64,000 bases of DNA, taken from Auanema rhodensis (Eukaryota; Nematoda; Chromadorea; Rhabditida; Rhabditidae). Positions 51,743 through 63,900 of the stretch are shown here, piece by piece. Position 1 is the stretch's first letter; each line of letters opens with the position of its first letter. The notes below the pieces were generated by a model. It was given only the letters and a program-made list of their open reading frames with translations. It was not told where the DNA came from and ran no database searches. Where the stretch lies: assembly GCA_964057225.1 (NCBI GenBank), contig OZ059895.1:22206688-22270687 (forward strand). Reading direction: 5' to 3'. The position numbers and the translations under genes are program-made.

Positions 51743-52195
51743 TTCCATATTAGTCTAAAAACTAATTTTTATTGATATTGGTGCATGGCAACCATGACTT
51801 TAAAATTTACGTGAACTTTAATTTATGCTAATTAAGTGTACACATGATGTGCACTTGGTATGTAACACGCTTTACGTCAAAGATAAAGAGATGCGGTTTT
51901 CAAAATTAGATTCCCCATGTCCATATTAGTCTAAAAACAAATTTTTATTGATATTGGTGCATGGTAACCATGACTTTGAAATTTACGTGAACTTCAATTT
52001 ATGCTAATTAAATGTACACATGATGTGCGCTTGGTATGTAACTCGCTTCACGTTAAAGATAAAGAGATGCGGTTTTCAAAATTAGATTCCCCATTTCCAT
52101 ATTAGTCTAAAAACAAATTTTTATTGATATTGGTGCATGGCAACCATGACTTTAAAATTTACGTGAACTTTAATTTATGCTAATTAAGTGTACAC
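51743..52195 (+). repeat. Mixed monomers between duplicated segments
   Basis: About two and a half monomers with GTAACACGC/CTTTACGTC (51,862), TTAAATGTACACATG and CACGTTAAAG. AAACTAATTTT (51,759) is a private change. No other structure is seen. Confidence 0.65.
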
Positions 52196-53323
52196 GTGAT
52201 GTGCACTTGGTATGTAACTCGCTTCACGTGAAAGATGAAGAGATGCGGTTTTCAAAATTAGATTCCCCATGTCCATATTAGTCTAAAAACAAATTTTTAT
52301 TAATATTGGTGCATGGTAACCATGACTTTGAAATTTACGTGAACTTTAATTTATGCTAATTAAGTGTACACATGATATGCACTTGGTATGTAACTCGCTT
52401 CACGTGAAAGATAAAGAGATGCGGTTTTCAAAATAGATTCCCCATTTCCATATTAGTCTAAAAACAAATTTTTATTGATATTGGTGCATGGCAACCATGA
52501 CTTTAAAATTTACGTGAACTTTAATTTATGCTAATTAAGTGTACACATGATGTGCACTTGGTATGTAACACGCTTTACGTCAAAGATAAAGAGATGCGGT
52601 TTTCAAAATTAGATTCCCCATGTCCATATTAGTCTAAAAACAAATTTTTATTGATATTGGTGCATGGTAACCATGACTTTGAAATTTACGTGAACTTTAA
52701 TTTATGCTAATTAAGTGTACACATGATGTGCGCTTGGTATGTAACTCGCTTCACGTTAAAGATAAAGAGATGCGGTTTTCAAAATTAGATTCCCCATTTC
52801 CATATTAGTCTAAAAACAAATTTTTATTGATATTGGTGCATGGCAACCATGACTTTAAAATTTACGTGAACTTTAATTTATGCTAATTAAGTGTACACAT
52901 GATGTGCACTTGGTATGTAACTCGCTTCACGTCAAAGATAAAGAGATGCGGTTTTCAAAATTAGATTCCCCATGTCCATATTAGTCTAAAAACAAATTTT
53001 TATTAATATTGGTGCATGGTAACCATGACTTTGAAATTTACGTGAACTTTAATTTATGCTAATTAAGTGTACACATGATGTGCACTTGGTATGTAACTCG
53101 CTTCACGTGAAAGATGAAGAGATGCGGTTTTCAAAAAAATTAGATTCCTCATGTCCATATTAGTCTAAAAACGATTTTTTATTGATATTGGTGCATGGTA
53201 ACCATGACTTTGAAATTTACGTGAACTTTAATTTATGCTTATTAAGTGTACACGTGATGTGCTCTTGGTATGTAACTCGCTTCACGTGAAAGATAAAGGG
53301 ATGCGGTTTTCAAAATTAGATTC
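52196..53323 (+). repeat. 1.13-kb segment duplicated at 58,531-59,658
   Basis: Offset 6,335 (36 monomers minus one). Shared: CATGATATGC, a 175-bp monomer (52,429; 58,764), GTAACACGC (52,565; 58,900), CACGTTAAAG, a 179-bp monomer (53,132; 59,467) and CGATTTTTTATT. The visible difference is GTGCTCTTGG (53,260) against GTGCACTTGG. Confidence 0.82.
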
Positions 53324-53606
53324 CCCATGTCCATATTAGTCTAAAAACAAATTTTTATTGATATTGGTGCATGGTAACCATGACTTTGAAATTTACGTGA
53401 ACTTTAATTTATGCTAATTAAGTGTACACATGATGTGCACTTGGTATGTAACTCGCTTCACGTGAAAGATGAAGAGATGCGGTTTTCAAAATTAGATTCC
53501 CCATGTCCATATTAGTCTAAAAACAAATTTTTATTGATATTGGTGCATGGTAACCATGACTTTGAAATTTACGTGAACTTTAATTTATGCTTATTAAGTG
53601 TACACG

Positions 53607-55374
53607 TGATGTGCACTTGGTATGTAACTCGCTTCACGTGAAAGATGAAGAGATGCGCTTTTCGAAAATAGATTCCCCATGTCCATATTAGTCTAAAAAC
53701 ACATTTTTGTTGATATTGGTGGATGGTAACCATGACTTTGAAATTTACGTGAACTTCAATTTATGCTAATTAAGTGTACACATGATGTGCACTTGGTATG
53801 TAACTCGCTTCAAGTCAAAGATAAAGAGATGCGGTTTTCAAAATTAGATTCCCTATGTCCATATTAGTCTAAAAACAAATTTTTATTAATATTGGTGCAT
53901 GGTAACCATGACTTTGAAATTTACGTGAACTTTAATTTATGCTAATTAAGTGTACACGTGATGTGCACTTGGTATGTAACTCGCTTCACGTGAAAGATGA
54001 AGAGATGCGGTTTTCAAAATTAGATTCCCCATTTCCATATTAGTCTAAAAACAAATTTTTATTGATATTGGCGCATGGTAACCATGACTTTGAAATTTAC
54101 GTGAACTTTAATTTATGCTAATTAAGTGTACACATGATGTGCGCTTGGTATGTAACTCGCTTCACGTGAAAGATGAAGAGATGCGGTTTTCAAAATTAGA
54201 TTCCCCATGTCCATATTAGTCTAAAAACAAATTTTTATTGATATTGGTGCATGGTAACCATGACTTTGAAATTTACGTGAACTTTAATTTATGCTAATTA
54301 AGTGTACACATGATGTGCACTTGGTATGTAACTCGCTTTACGTCAAAGATAAAGAGATGCGGTTTTCAAAATTAGATTCCTCATTTCCATATTAGTCTAA
54401 AAACAAATTTTTATTAATATTGGTGCATGGTAACCATGACTTTGAAATTTACGTGAACTTTAATTTATGCTAATTAAGTGTACACATGATGTGCACTTGG
54501 TATGTAACTCGCTTCACGTGAAAGATGAAGAGATGCGCTTTTCGAAAATAGATTCCCCATGTCCATATTAGTCTAAAAACACATTTTTGTTGATATTGGT
54601 GGATGGTAACCATGACTTTGAAATTTACGTGAACTTCAATTTATGCTAATTAAGTGTACACATGATGTGCACTTGGTATGTAACTCGCTTCAAGTCAAAG
54701 ATAAAGAGATGCGGTTTTCAAAATTAGATTCCCTATGTCCATATTAGTCTAAAAACAAATTTTTATTAATATTGGTGCATGGTAACCATGACTTTGAAAT
54801 CTACGTGAACTTTAATTTATGCTAATTAAGTGTACACGTGATGTGCACTTGGTATGTAACTCGCTTCACGTGAAAGATGAAGAGATGCGGTTTTCAAAAT
54901 TAGATTCCCCATTTCCATATTAGTCTAAAAACAAATTTTTATTGATATTGGCGCATGGTAACCATGACTTTGAAATTTACGTGAACTTTAATTTATGCTA
55001 ATTAAGTGTACACATGATGTGCGCTTGGTATGTAACTCGCTTCACGTGAAAGATGAAGAGATGCGGTTTTCAAAATTAGATTCCCCATGTCCATATTAGT
55101 CTAAAAACAAATTTTTATTGATATTGGTGCATGGTAACCATGACTTTGAAATTTACGTGAACTTTAATTTATGCTAATTAAGTGTACACATGATGTGCAC
55201 TTGGTATGTAACTCGCTTTACGTCAAAGATAAAGAGATGCGGTTTTCAAAATTAGATTCCTCATTTCCATATTAGTCTAAAAACAAATTTTTATTAATAT
55301 TGGTGCATGGTAACCATGACTTTGAAATTTACGTGAACTTTAATTTATGCTAATTAAGTGTACACATGATGTGC
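53607..55374 (+). repeat. 880-bp (five-monomer) tandem duplication, nearly perfect
   Basis: 53,607-54,494 matches 54,487-55,374 at offset 880. In this comparison of about 888 bp I saw a single substitution (GAAATCTACG at 54,801). Both copies carry, in order, GCGCTTTTCGAAAATAG, CACATTTTTGTTG, CAAGTCAAAG, TTGGCGCATGG (54,069; 54,949), CTTTACGTC and CCTCATTTCC. It is one of the youngest events in the window, or an assembly artefact. Confidence 0.88.
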
Positions 55375-56315
55375 GCTTGGTATGTAACTCGCTTCACGTG
55401 AAAGATGAAGAGATGCGGTTTTCAAAATTAGATTCCTCATGTCCATATTAGTCTAAAAACGAATTTTTATTGATATTGGTGCATGGTAACCATGACTTTG
55501 AAATTTACGTGAACTTTAATTCATGCTTATTAAGTGTACACGTGATGTGCACTTGGTATGTAACTCGCTTCACGTGAAAGATAAAGGGATGCGGTTTTCA
55601 AAATTAGATTCCTCATGTCCATATTAGTCTAAAAACAAATTTTTATTGATATTGGTGCATGGTAACCATGACTTTGAAATTTACGTGAACTTTAATTTAT
55701 GCTAATTAAGTGTACACCTGATGTGCACTTGGTATGTAACTCGCTTCACGTGAAAGATAAAGAGATGGGGTTTCAAAATTAGATTCCCCATTTCCATATT
55801 AGTCTAAAAACGAATTTTTATTGATATTGGTGCATGGTAACCATGACTTTGAAATTTACGTGAACTTTAATTTATGCTTATTAAGTGTACACGTGATGTG
55901 CACTTGGTATGTAACTCGCTTCACGTGAAAGATAAAGAGATGCGGTTTTCAAAATTAGATTCCCCATGTCCATATTAGTCTAAAAACAAATTTTTATTAA
56001 TATTGGTGCATGGTAACCATGACTTTGAAATTTACGTGAACTTTAATTTATGCTAATTAAGTGTACACATGATGTGCACTTGGTATGTAACTCGCTTCAC
56101 GTCAAAGATAAAGAGATGCGGTTTTCAAAATTAGATTCCCCATGTCCATATTAGTCTAAAAACAAATTTTTATTAATATTGGTGCATGGTAACCATGACT
56201 TTGAAATTTACGTGAACTTTAATTTATGCTAATTAAGTGTACACATGATGTGCACTTGGTATGTAACTCGCTTCACGTGAAAGATGAAGAGATGCGGTTT
56301 TCAAAATTAGATTCC
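55375..56315 (+). repeat. Fragment of block R, copy 4
   Basis: Matches 34,246-35,187 at offset 21,129: GATGAAG/CCTCATG, TTCATG, GATAAAGGG, CACCTGATG (34,588; 55,717), CCCCATTTCC, CGAATTTTT with CTTATTAAG, then two TTAATATT monomers. Differences are TTCATGCTTATT (55,520) against TTCATGTTTATT and the one-base loss near 55,767. The markers flanking this part in block R are absent here. Confidence 0.75.
55628..55802 (+). repeat. 175-bp monomer with the only indel outside the A-tract site
   Basis: Reads GAGATGGGGTTTCAAAATT where other units have GAGATGCGGTTTTC, so one base is lost and one changed near 55,767 (monomer about 139-147). Every other length change in the window is at the A/T tract near monomer position 149-153. 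It removes the otherwise conserved GCGG CpG. Confidence 0.85.
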
Positions 56316-58253
56316 TCATGTCCATATTAGTCTAAAAACGAATTTTTATTGATATTGGTGCATGGTAACCATGACTTTGAAATTTACGTGAACTTTAATT
56401 TATGCTAATTAAGTGTACACATGATGTGCATTTGGTATGTAACTCGCTTCACGTGAAAGATGAAGAGATGCGGTTTTCAAAATTAGATTCCCCATTTCCA
56501 TATTAGTCTAAAAACAAATTTTTATTGATATTGGTGCATGGTAACCATGACTTTGAAATTTACGTGAACTTTAATTTATGCTTATTAAGTGTACACGTGA
56601 TGTGCTCTTGGTATGTAACTCGCTTCACGTGAAAGATGAAGAGATGCGCTTTTCGAAATTAGATTCCCCATGTCCATATTAGTCTAAAAACACATTTTTG
56701 TTGATATAGGTGGATGGTAACCATGACTTTGAAATTTACGTGAACTTTAATTTATGCTAATTAAGTGTACACATGATGTGCACTTGGTATGTTACTCGCT
56801 TCACGTGAAAGATAAAGAGATGCGGTTTTCAAATTAGATTCCCCATTTCCATATTAGTCTAAAAACAAATTTTTATTGATATTGGTGCATGGCAACCATG
56901 ACTTTAAAATTTACGTGAACTTAAATTTATGCTAATTAAGTGTACACATGATGTGCACTTGGTATGTAACTCGCTTCACGTCAAAGATAAAGAGATGCGG
57001 TTTTCAAAATTAGATTCCCCATTTCCATGTTAGTCTAAAAACAAATTTTTATTGATATTGGTGCATGGCAACCATGACTTTAAAATTTACGTGAACTTAA
57101 ATTTATGCTAATTAAGTGTACACATGATGTGCACTTGGTATGTAACTCGCTTCACGTCAAAGATAAAGAGATGCGGTTTTCAAACTTAGATTCCCCATGT
57201 CCATATTAGTCTAAAAACAAATTTTTATTAATATTGGTGCATGGTAACCATGACTTTGAAATTTACGTGAACTTTAATTTATGCTTATTAAGTGTACACG
57301 TGATGTGCACTTGGTATGTAACTCGCTTCACGTGAAAGATAAAGAGATGCGGTTTTCAAAATTAGATTCCCCATGTCCATATTAGTCTAAAAACAAATTT
57401 TTATTGATATTGGTGCATGGTAACCATGACTTTGAAATTTACGTGAACTTTAATTTATGCTAATTAAATGTACACGTGATGTGCACTTGGTATGTAACTC
57501 GCTTCACGTGAAAGATGAAGAGATGCGGTTTTCAAAATTAGATTCCCCATGTCCATATTAGTCTAAAAACAAATTTTTATTAATATTGGTGCATGGTAAC
57601 CATGACTTTGAAATTTACGTGAACTTTAATTTATGCTAATTAAGTGTACACATGATATGCACTTGGTATGTAACTCGCTTCACGTGAAAGATAAAGAGAT
57701 GCGGTTTTCAAAATAGATTCCCCATTTCCATATTAGTCTAAAAACAAATTTTTATTGATCTTGGTGCATGGCAACCATGACTTTAAAATTTACGTGAACT
57801 TTAATTTATGCTAATTAAGTGTACACATGATGTGCCTTTGGTATGTAACTCGCTTCACGTCAAAGATAAAGAGATGCGGTTTTCAAAATTAGATTCCCCA
57901 TGTCCATATTAGTCTAAAAACAAATTTTTATTAATATTGGTGCATGGTAACCATGACTTTGAAATTTACGTGAACTTTAATTTATGCTAATTAAGTGTAC
58001 ACATGATGTGCGCTTGGTATGTAACTCGCTTCACGTGAAAGATAAAGAGATGCGGTTTTCAAAATTAGATTCCCCATTTCCATGTTAGTCTAAAAACAAA
58101 TTTTTATTGATATTGGTGCATGGCAACCATGACTTTAAAATTTACGTGAACTTAAATTTATGCTAATTAAGTGTACACATGATGTGCACTTGGTATGTCA
58201 CTCGCTTCACGTCAAAGATAAAGAGATGCGGTTTTCAAAATTAGATTCCCCAT
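55928..58253 (+). repeat. Second copy of 49,417-51,742
   Basis: See the partner entry. The monomer at 56,683-56,857 is 175 bp with TTCAAATTAG (56,829), where its partner at 50,319 reads TTCAAAATAG. The lengths are equal but the sequence differs at the hotspot, which points to a substitution after duplication or an independent deletion. GTGCTCTTGG (56,603) is a further private change shared in form with 53,260. Confidence 0.82.
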
Positions 58254-58530
58254 GTCCATATTAGTCTAAAAACAAATTTTTATTAATATTGGTGCATGGT
58301 AACCATGACTTTGAAATTTACGTGAACATTAATTTATGCTAATTAAGTGTACACGTGATGTGCACTTGGTATGTAACTCGCTTCACGTGAAAGATAAAGA
58401 GATGCGGTTTTCAAAATTAGATTCCCCATGTCCATATTAGTCTAAAAACAAATTTTTATTAATATTGGTGCATGGTAACCATGACTTTGAAATTTACGTG
58501 AACTTCAATTTATGCTAATTAAGTGTACAA

Positions 58531-59658
58531 GTGATGTGCACTTGGTATGTAACTCGCTTCACGTGAAAGATGAAGAGATGCGGTTTTCAAAATTAGATTC
58601 CCCATGTCCATATTAGTCTAAAAACAAATTTTTATTAATATTGGTGCATGGTAACCATGACTTTGAAATTTACGTGAACTTTAATTTATGCTAATTAAGT
58701 GTACACATGATATGCACTTGGTATGTAACTCGCTTCACGTGAAAGATAAAGAGATGCGGTTTTCAAAATAGATTCCCCATTTCCATATTAGTCTAAAAAC
58801 AAATTTTTATTGATATTGGTGCATGGCAACCATGACTTTAAAATTTACGTGAACTTTAATTTATGCTAATTAAGTGTACACATGATGTGCACTTGGTATG
58901 TAACACGCTTTACGTCAAAGATAAAGAGATGCGGTTTTCAAAATTAGATTCCCCATGTCCATATTAGTCTAAAAACAAATTTTTATTGATATTGGTGCAT
59001 GGTAACCATGACTTTGAAATTTACGTGAACTTTAATTTATGCTAATTAAGTGTACACATGATGTGCGCTTGGTATGTAACTCGCTTCACGTTAAAGATAA
59101 AGAGATGCGGTTTTCAAAATTAGATTCCCCATTTCCATATTAGTCTAAAAACAAATTTTTATTGATATTGGTGCATGGCAACCATGACTTTAAAATTTAC
59201 GTGAACTTTAATTTATGCTAATTAAGTGTACACATGATGTGCACTTGGTATGTAACTCGCTTCACGTCAAAGATAAAGAGATGCGGTTTTCAAAATTAGA
59301 TTCCCCATGTCCATATTAGTCTAAAAACAAATTTTTATTAATATTGGTGCATGGTAACCATGACTTTGAAATTTACGTGAACTTTAATTTATGCTAATTA
59401 AGTGTACACATGATGTGCACTTGGTATGTAACTCGCTTCACGTGAAAGATGAAGAGATGCGGTTTTCAAAAAAATTAGATTCCTCATGTCCATATTAGTC
59501 TAAAAACGATTTTTTATTGATATTGGTGCATGGTAACCATGACTTTGAAATTTACGTGAACTTTAATTTATGCTTATTAAGTGTACACGTGATGTGCACT
59601 TGGTATGTAACTCGCTTCACGTGAAAGATAAAGGGATGCGGTTTTCAAAATTAGATTC
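58531..59658 (+). repeat. Second copy of 52,196-53,323
   Basis: See the partner entry. The copy is preceded by a private change, GTACAAGTGATG (58,526), which breaks the GTGTACAC palindrome. Confidence 0.8.
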
Positions 59659-60538
59659 CCCATTTCCATATTAGTCTAAAAACAAATTTTTATTGATATT
59701 GGTGCATGGTAACCATGACTTTGAAATTTACGTGAACTTTAATTTATGCTAATTAAGTGTACACATGATGTGCACTTGGTATGTAACTCGCTTCACGTGA
59801 AAGATAAAGGGATGCGGTTTTCAAAATTAGATTCCCCATGTTCATATTAGTCTAAAAACAAATTTTTATTAATATTGGTGCATGGTAACCATGACTTTGA
59901 AATTTACGTGAACTTTAATTTATGCTAATTAAGTGTACACATGATATGCACTTGGTATGTAACTCGCTTCACGTGAAAGATAAAGAGATGCGGTTTTCAA
60001 AATAGATTCCCCATTTCCATATTAGTCTAAAAACAAATTTTTATTGATATTGGTGCATGGCAACCATGACTTTAAAATTTACGTGAACTTTAATTTATGC
60101 TAATTAAGTGTACACATGATGTGCACTTGGTATGTAACTCGCTTCACGTCAAAGATAAAGAGATGCGGTTTTCAAAATTAGATTCCCCATGTCCATATTA
60201 GTCTAAAAACAAATTTTTATTAATATTGGTGCATGGAAACCATGACTTTGAAATTTACGTGAACTTTAATTTATGCTAATTAAGTGTACACATGATGTGC
60301 ACTTGGTATGTAACTCGCTTCACGTGAAAGATGAAGAGATGCGGTTTTCAAAAAAATTAGATTCCTCATGTCCATATTAGTCTAAAAACGATTTTTTATT
60401 AATATTGGTGCATGGAAACAATGACTTTGAAATTTACGTGAACTTTAATTTATGCTAATTAAGTGTACACATGATGTGCACTTGGTATGTAACTCGCTTC
60501 ACGTGAAAGATGAAGAGATGCGGTTTTCAAAAAAATTA
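59659..60538 (+). repeat. Mixed monomers with two 179-bp units in succession
   Basis: Five monomers: a GATAAAGGG type, a CATGATATGC/175-bp type (59,998), a GGCAACC type, then two 179-bp units (60,349; 60,528). The unit at 60,236 has CATGGAAACCATG and the next (60,412) CATGGAAACAATG, the only breaks of the dyad centre of this kind that I saw. The two look related by a local one-monomer duplication followed by one further substitution. Confidence 0.75.
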
Positions 60539-61168
60539 GATTCCCCATGTCCATATTAGTCTAAAAACAAATTTTTATTAATATTGGTGCATGGTAACCA
60601 TGACTTTGAAATTTACGTGAACTTTAATTTATGCTAATTAAGTGTACACATGATGTGCACTTGGTATGTTACTCGCTTCACGTGAAAGATAAAGAGATGC
60701 GGTTTTCAAAATAGATTCCCCATTTCCATATTAGTCTAAAAACAAATTTTTATTGATATTGGTGCATGGCAACCATGACTTTAAAATTTACGTGAACTTA
60801 AATTTATGCTAATTAAGTGTACACATGATGTGCACTTGGTATGTAACTCGCTTCACGTCAAAGATAAAGAGATGCGGTTTTCAAAATTAGATTCCCCATT
60901 TCCATGTTAGTCTAAAAACAAATTTTTATTGATATTGGTGCATGGCAACCATGACTTTAAAATTTACGTGAACTTAAATTTATGCTAATTAAGTGTACAC
61001 ATGATGTGCACTTGGTATGTAACTCGCTTCACGTGAAAGATAAAGAGATGCGGTTTTCAAAATTAGATTCCCCATGTCCATATTAGTCTAAAAACAAATT
61101 TTTATTGATATTGGTGCATGGTAACCATGACTTTGAAATTTACGTGAACTTTAATTTATGCTAATTAA
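60539..61168 (+). repeat. 630-bp segment duplicated at 63,353-63,982
   Basis: Offset 2,814 (16 monomers minus two). Both contain GTTACTCGC (60,668; 63,482), a 175-bp monomer, GGCAACC with CTTAAATTT, CCATGTTAG and a further GGCAACC monomer. Second-copy changes are ACCATAACTT (63,411) and GGTTCTCAAAATAG (63,515). The first half is found again at about 62,700-62,960. Confidence 0.8.
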
Positions 61169-63352
61169 GTGTACACCTGATGTGCACTTGGTATGTAACT
61201 CGCTTCACGTGAAAGATAAAGAGATGCGGTTTTCAAAATTAGATTCCCCATTTCCATATTAGTCTAAAAACGAATTTTTATTGATATTGGTGCATGGTAA
61301 CCATGACTTTGACATTTACGTGAACTTTAATTTATGCTTATTAAGTGTACACGTGATGTGCACTTGGTATGTAACTCGCTTCACGTCAAAGATAAAGAGA
61401 TGCGGTTTTCAAAATTAGATTCCCCATTTCCATGTTAGTCTAAAAACAAATTTTTATTGATATTGGTGCATGGCAACCATGACTTTAAAATTTACGTGAA
61501 CTTAAATTTATGCTAATTAAGTGTACACATGATGTGCACTTGGTATGTAACTCGCTTCACGTGAAAGATAAAGAGATGCGGTTTTCAAAATTAGATTCCC
61601 CATGTCCATATTAGTCTAAAAACAAATTTTTATTGATATTGGTGCATGGTAACCATGACTTTGAAATTTACGTGAACTTTAATTTATGCTAATTAAATGT
61701 ACACGTGATGTGCACTTGGTATGTAACTCGCTTCACGTGAAAGATGAAGAGATGCGGTTTTCAAAATTAGATTCCCCATGTCCATATTAGTCTAAAAACA
61801 AATTTTTATTAATATTGGTGCATGGTAACCATGACTTTGAAATTTACGTGAACTTTAATTTATGCTAATTAAGTGTACACATGATATGCACTTGGTATGT
61901 AACTCGCTTCACGTGAAAGATAAAGAGATGCGGTTTTCAAAATTAGATTCCCCATGTCCATATTAGTCTAAAAACAAATTTTAATTAATATTGGTGCATG
62001 GTAACCATGACTTTGAAATTTACGTGAACTTTAATTTATGCTTATTAAGTGTACACGTGATGTGCACTTGGTATGTAACTCGCTTCACGTGAAAGATAAA
62101 GAGATGCGGTTTTCAAAATTAGATTCCCCATGTCCATATTAGTCTAAAAACAAATTTTTATTAATATTGGTGCATGGTAACCATGACTTTGAAATTTACG
62201 TGAACTTCAATTTATGCTAATTAAGTGTACACGTGATGTGCACTTGGTATGTAACTCGCTTCACGTGAAAGATGAAGAGATGCGGTTTTCAAAATTAGAT
62301 TCCCCATGTCCATATTAGTCTAAAAACAAATTTTTATTAATATTGGTGCATGGTAACCATGACTTTGAAATTTACGTGAACTTTAATTTATGCTAATTAA
62401 GTGTACACATGATGTGCCTTTGGTATGTAACTCGCTTCACGTCAAAGATAAAGAGATGCGGTTTTCAAAATTAGATTCCCCATGTCCATATTAGTCTAAA
62501 AACAAATTTTTATTAATATTGGTGCATGGTAACCATGACTTTGAAATTTACGTGAACTTTAATTTATGCTAATTAAGTGTACACCTGATGTGCACTTGGT
62601 ATGTAACTCGCTTCACGTGAAAGATAAAGAGATGCGGTTTTCAAAATTAGATTCCCCATTTCCATATTAGTCTAAAAACGAATTTTTATTGATATTGGTG
62701 CATGGTAACCATGACTTTGAAATTTACGTGAACTTTAATTTATGCTAATTAAGTGTACACATGATGTGCACTTGGTATGTTACTCGCTTCACGTGAAAGA
62801 TAAAGAGATGCGGTTTTCAAAATAGATTCCCCATTTCCATATTAGTCTAAAAACAAATTTTTATTGATATTGGTGCATGGCAACCATGACTTTAAAATTT
62901 ACGTGAACTTAAATTTATGCTAATTAAGTGTACACATGATGTGCACTTGGTATGTAACTCGCTTCACGTCAAAGATAAAGAGATGCGGTTTTCAAAATTA
63001 GATTCCCCATGTCCATATTAGTCTAAAAACAAATTTTTATTGATATTGGTGCATGGTAACCATGACTTTGAAATTTACGTGAACTTTAATTTATGCTAAT
63101 TAAGTGTACACCTGATGTGCACTTGGTATGTAACTCGCTTCACGTGAAAGATAAAGAGATGCGGTTTTCAAAATTAGATTCCCCATTTCCATATTAGTCT
63201 AAAAACGAATTTTTATTGATATTGGTGCATGGTAACCATGACTTTGACATTTACGTGAACTTTAATTTATGCTTATTAAGTGTACACGTGATGTGCACTT
63301 GGTATGTAACTCGCTTCACGTGAAAGATAAAGAGATGCGGTTTTCAAAATTA
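61169..63352 (+). repeat. Mixed right-hand monomers with short local duplications
   Basis: About twelve monomers. 61,037-61,384 matches 62,972-63,319 at offset 1,935, including CACCTGATG followed by a CGAATTTTT monomer with the rare TTTGACATTTACG (61,308; 63,243). Other types are TTAAATGTACACG (61,690), CATGATATGC (61,882) and GTGCCTTTGG (62,416). TTTTAATTAATATT (61,979) is private. No gene or foreign insertion is present. Confidence 0.72.
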
Positions 63353-63900
63353 GATTCCCCATGTCCATATTAGTCTAAAAACAAATTTTTATTAATATTG
63401 GTGCATGGTAACCATAACTTTGAAATTTACGTGAACTTTAATTTATGCTAATTAAGTGTACACATGATGTGCACTTGGTATGTTACTCGCTTCACGTGAA
63501 AGATAAAGAGATGCGGTTCTCAAAATAGATTCCCCATTTCCATATTAGTCTAAAAACAAATTTTTATTGATATTGGTGCATGGCAACCATGACTTTAAAA
63601 TTTACGTGAACTTAAATTTATGCTAATTAAGTGTACACATGATGTGCACTTGGTATGTAACTCGCTTCACGTCAAAGATAAAGAGATGCGGTTTTCAAAA
63701 TTAGATTCCCCATTTCCATGTTAGTCTAAAAACAAATTTTTATTGATATTGGTGCATGGCAACCATGACTTTAAAATTTACGTGAACTTAAATTTATGCT
63801 AATTAAGTGTACACATGATGTGCACTTGGTATGTAACTCGCTTCACGTGAAAGATAAAGAGATGCGGTTTTCAAAATTAGATTCCCCATGTCCATATTAG

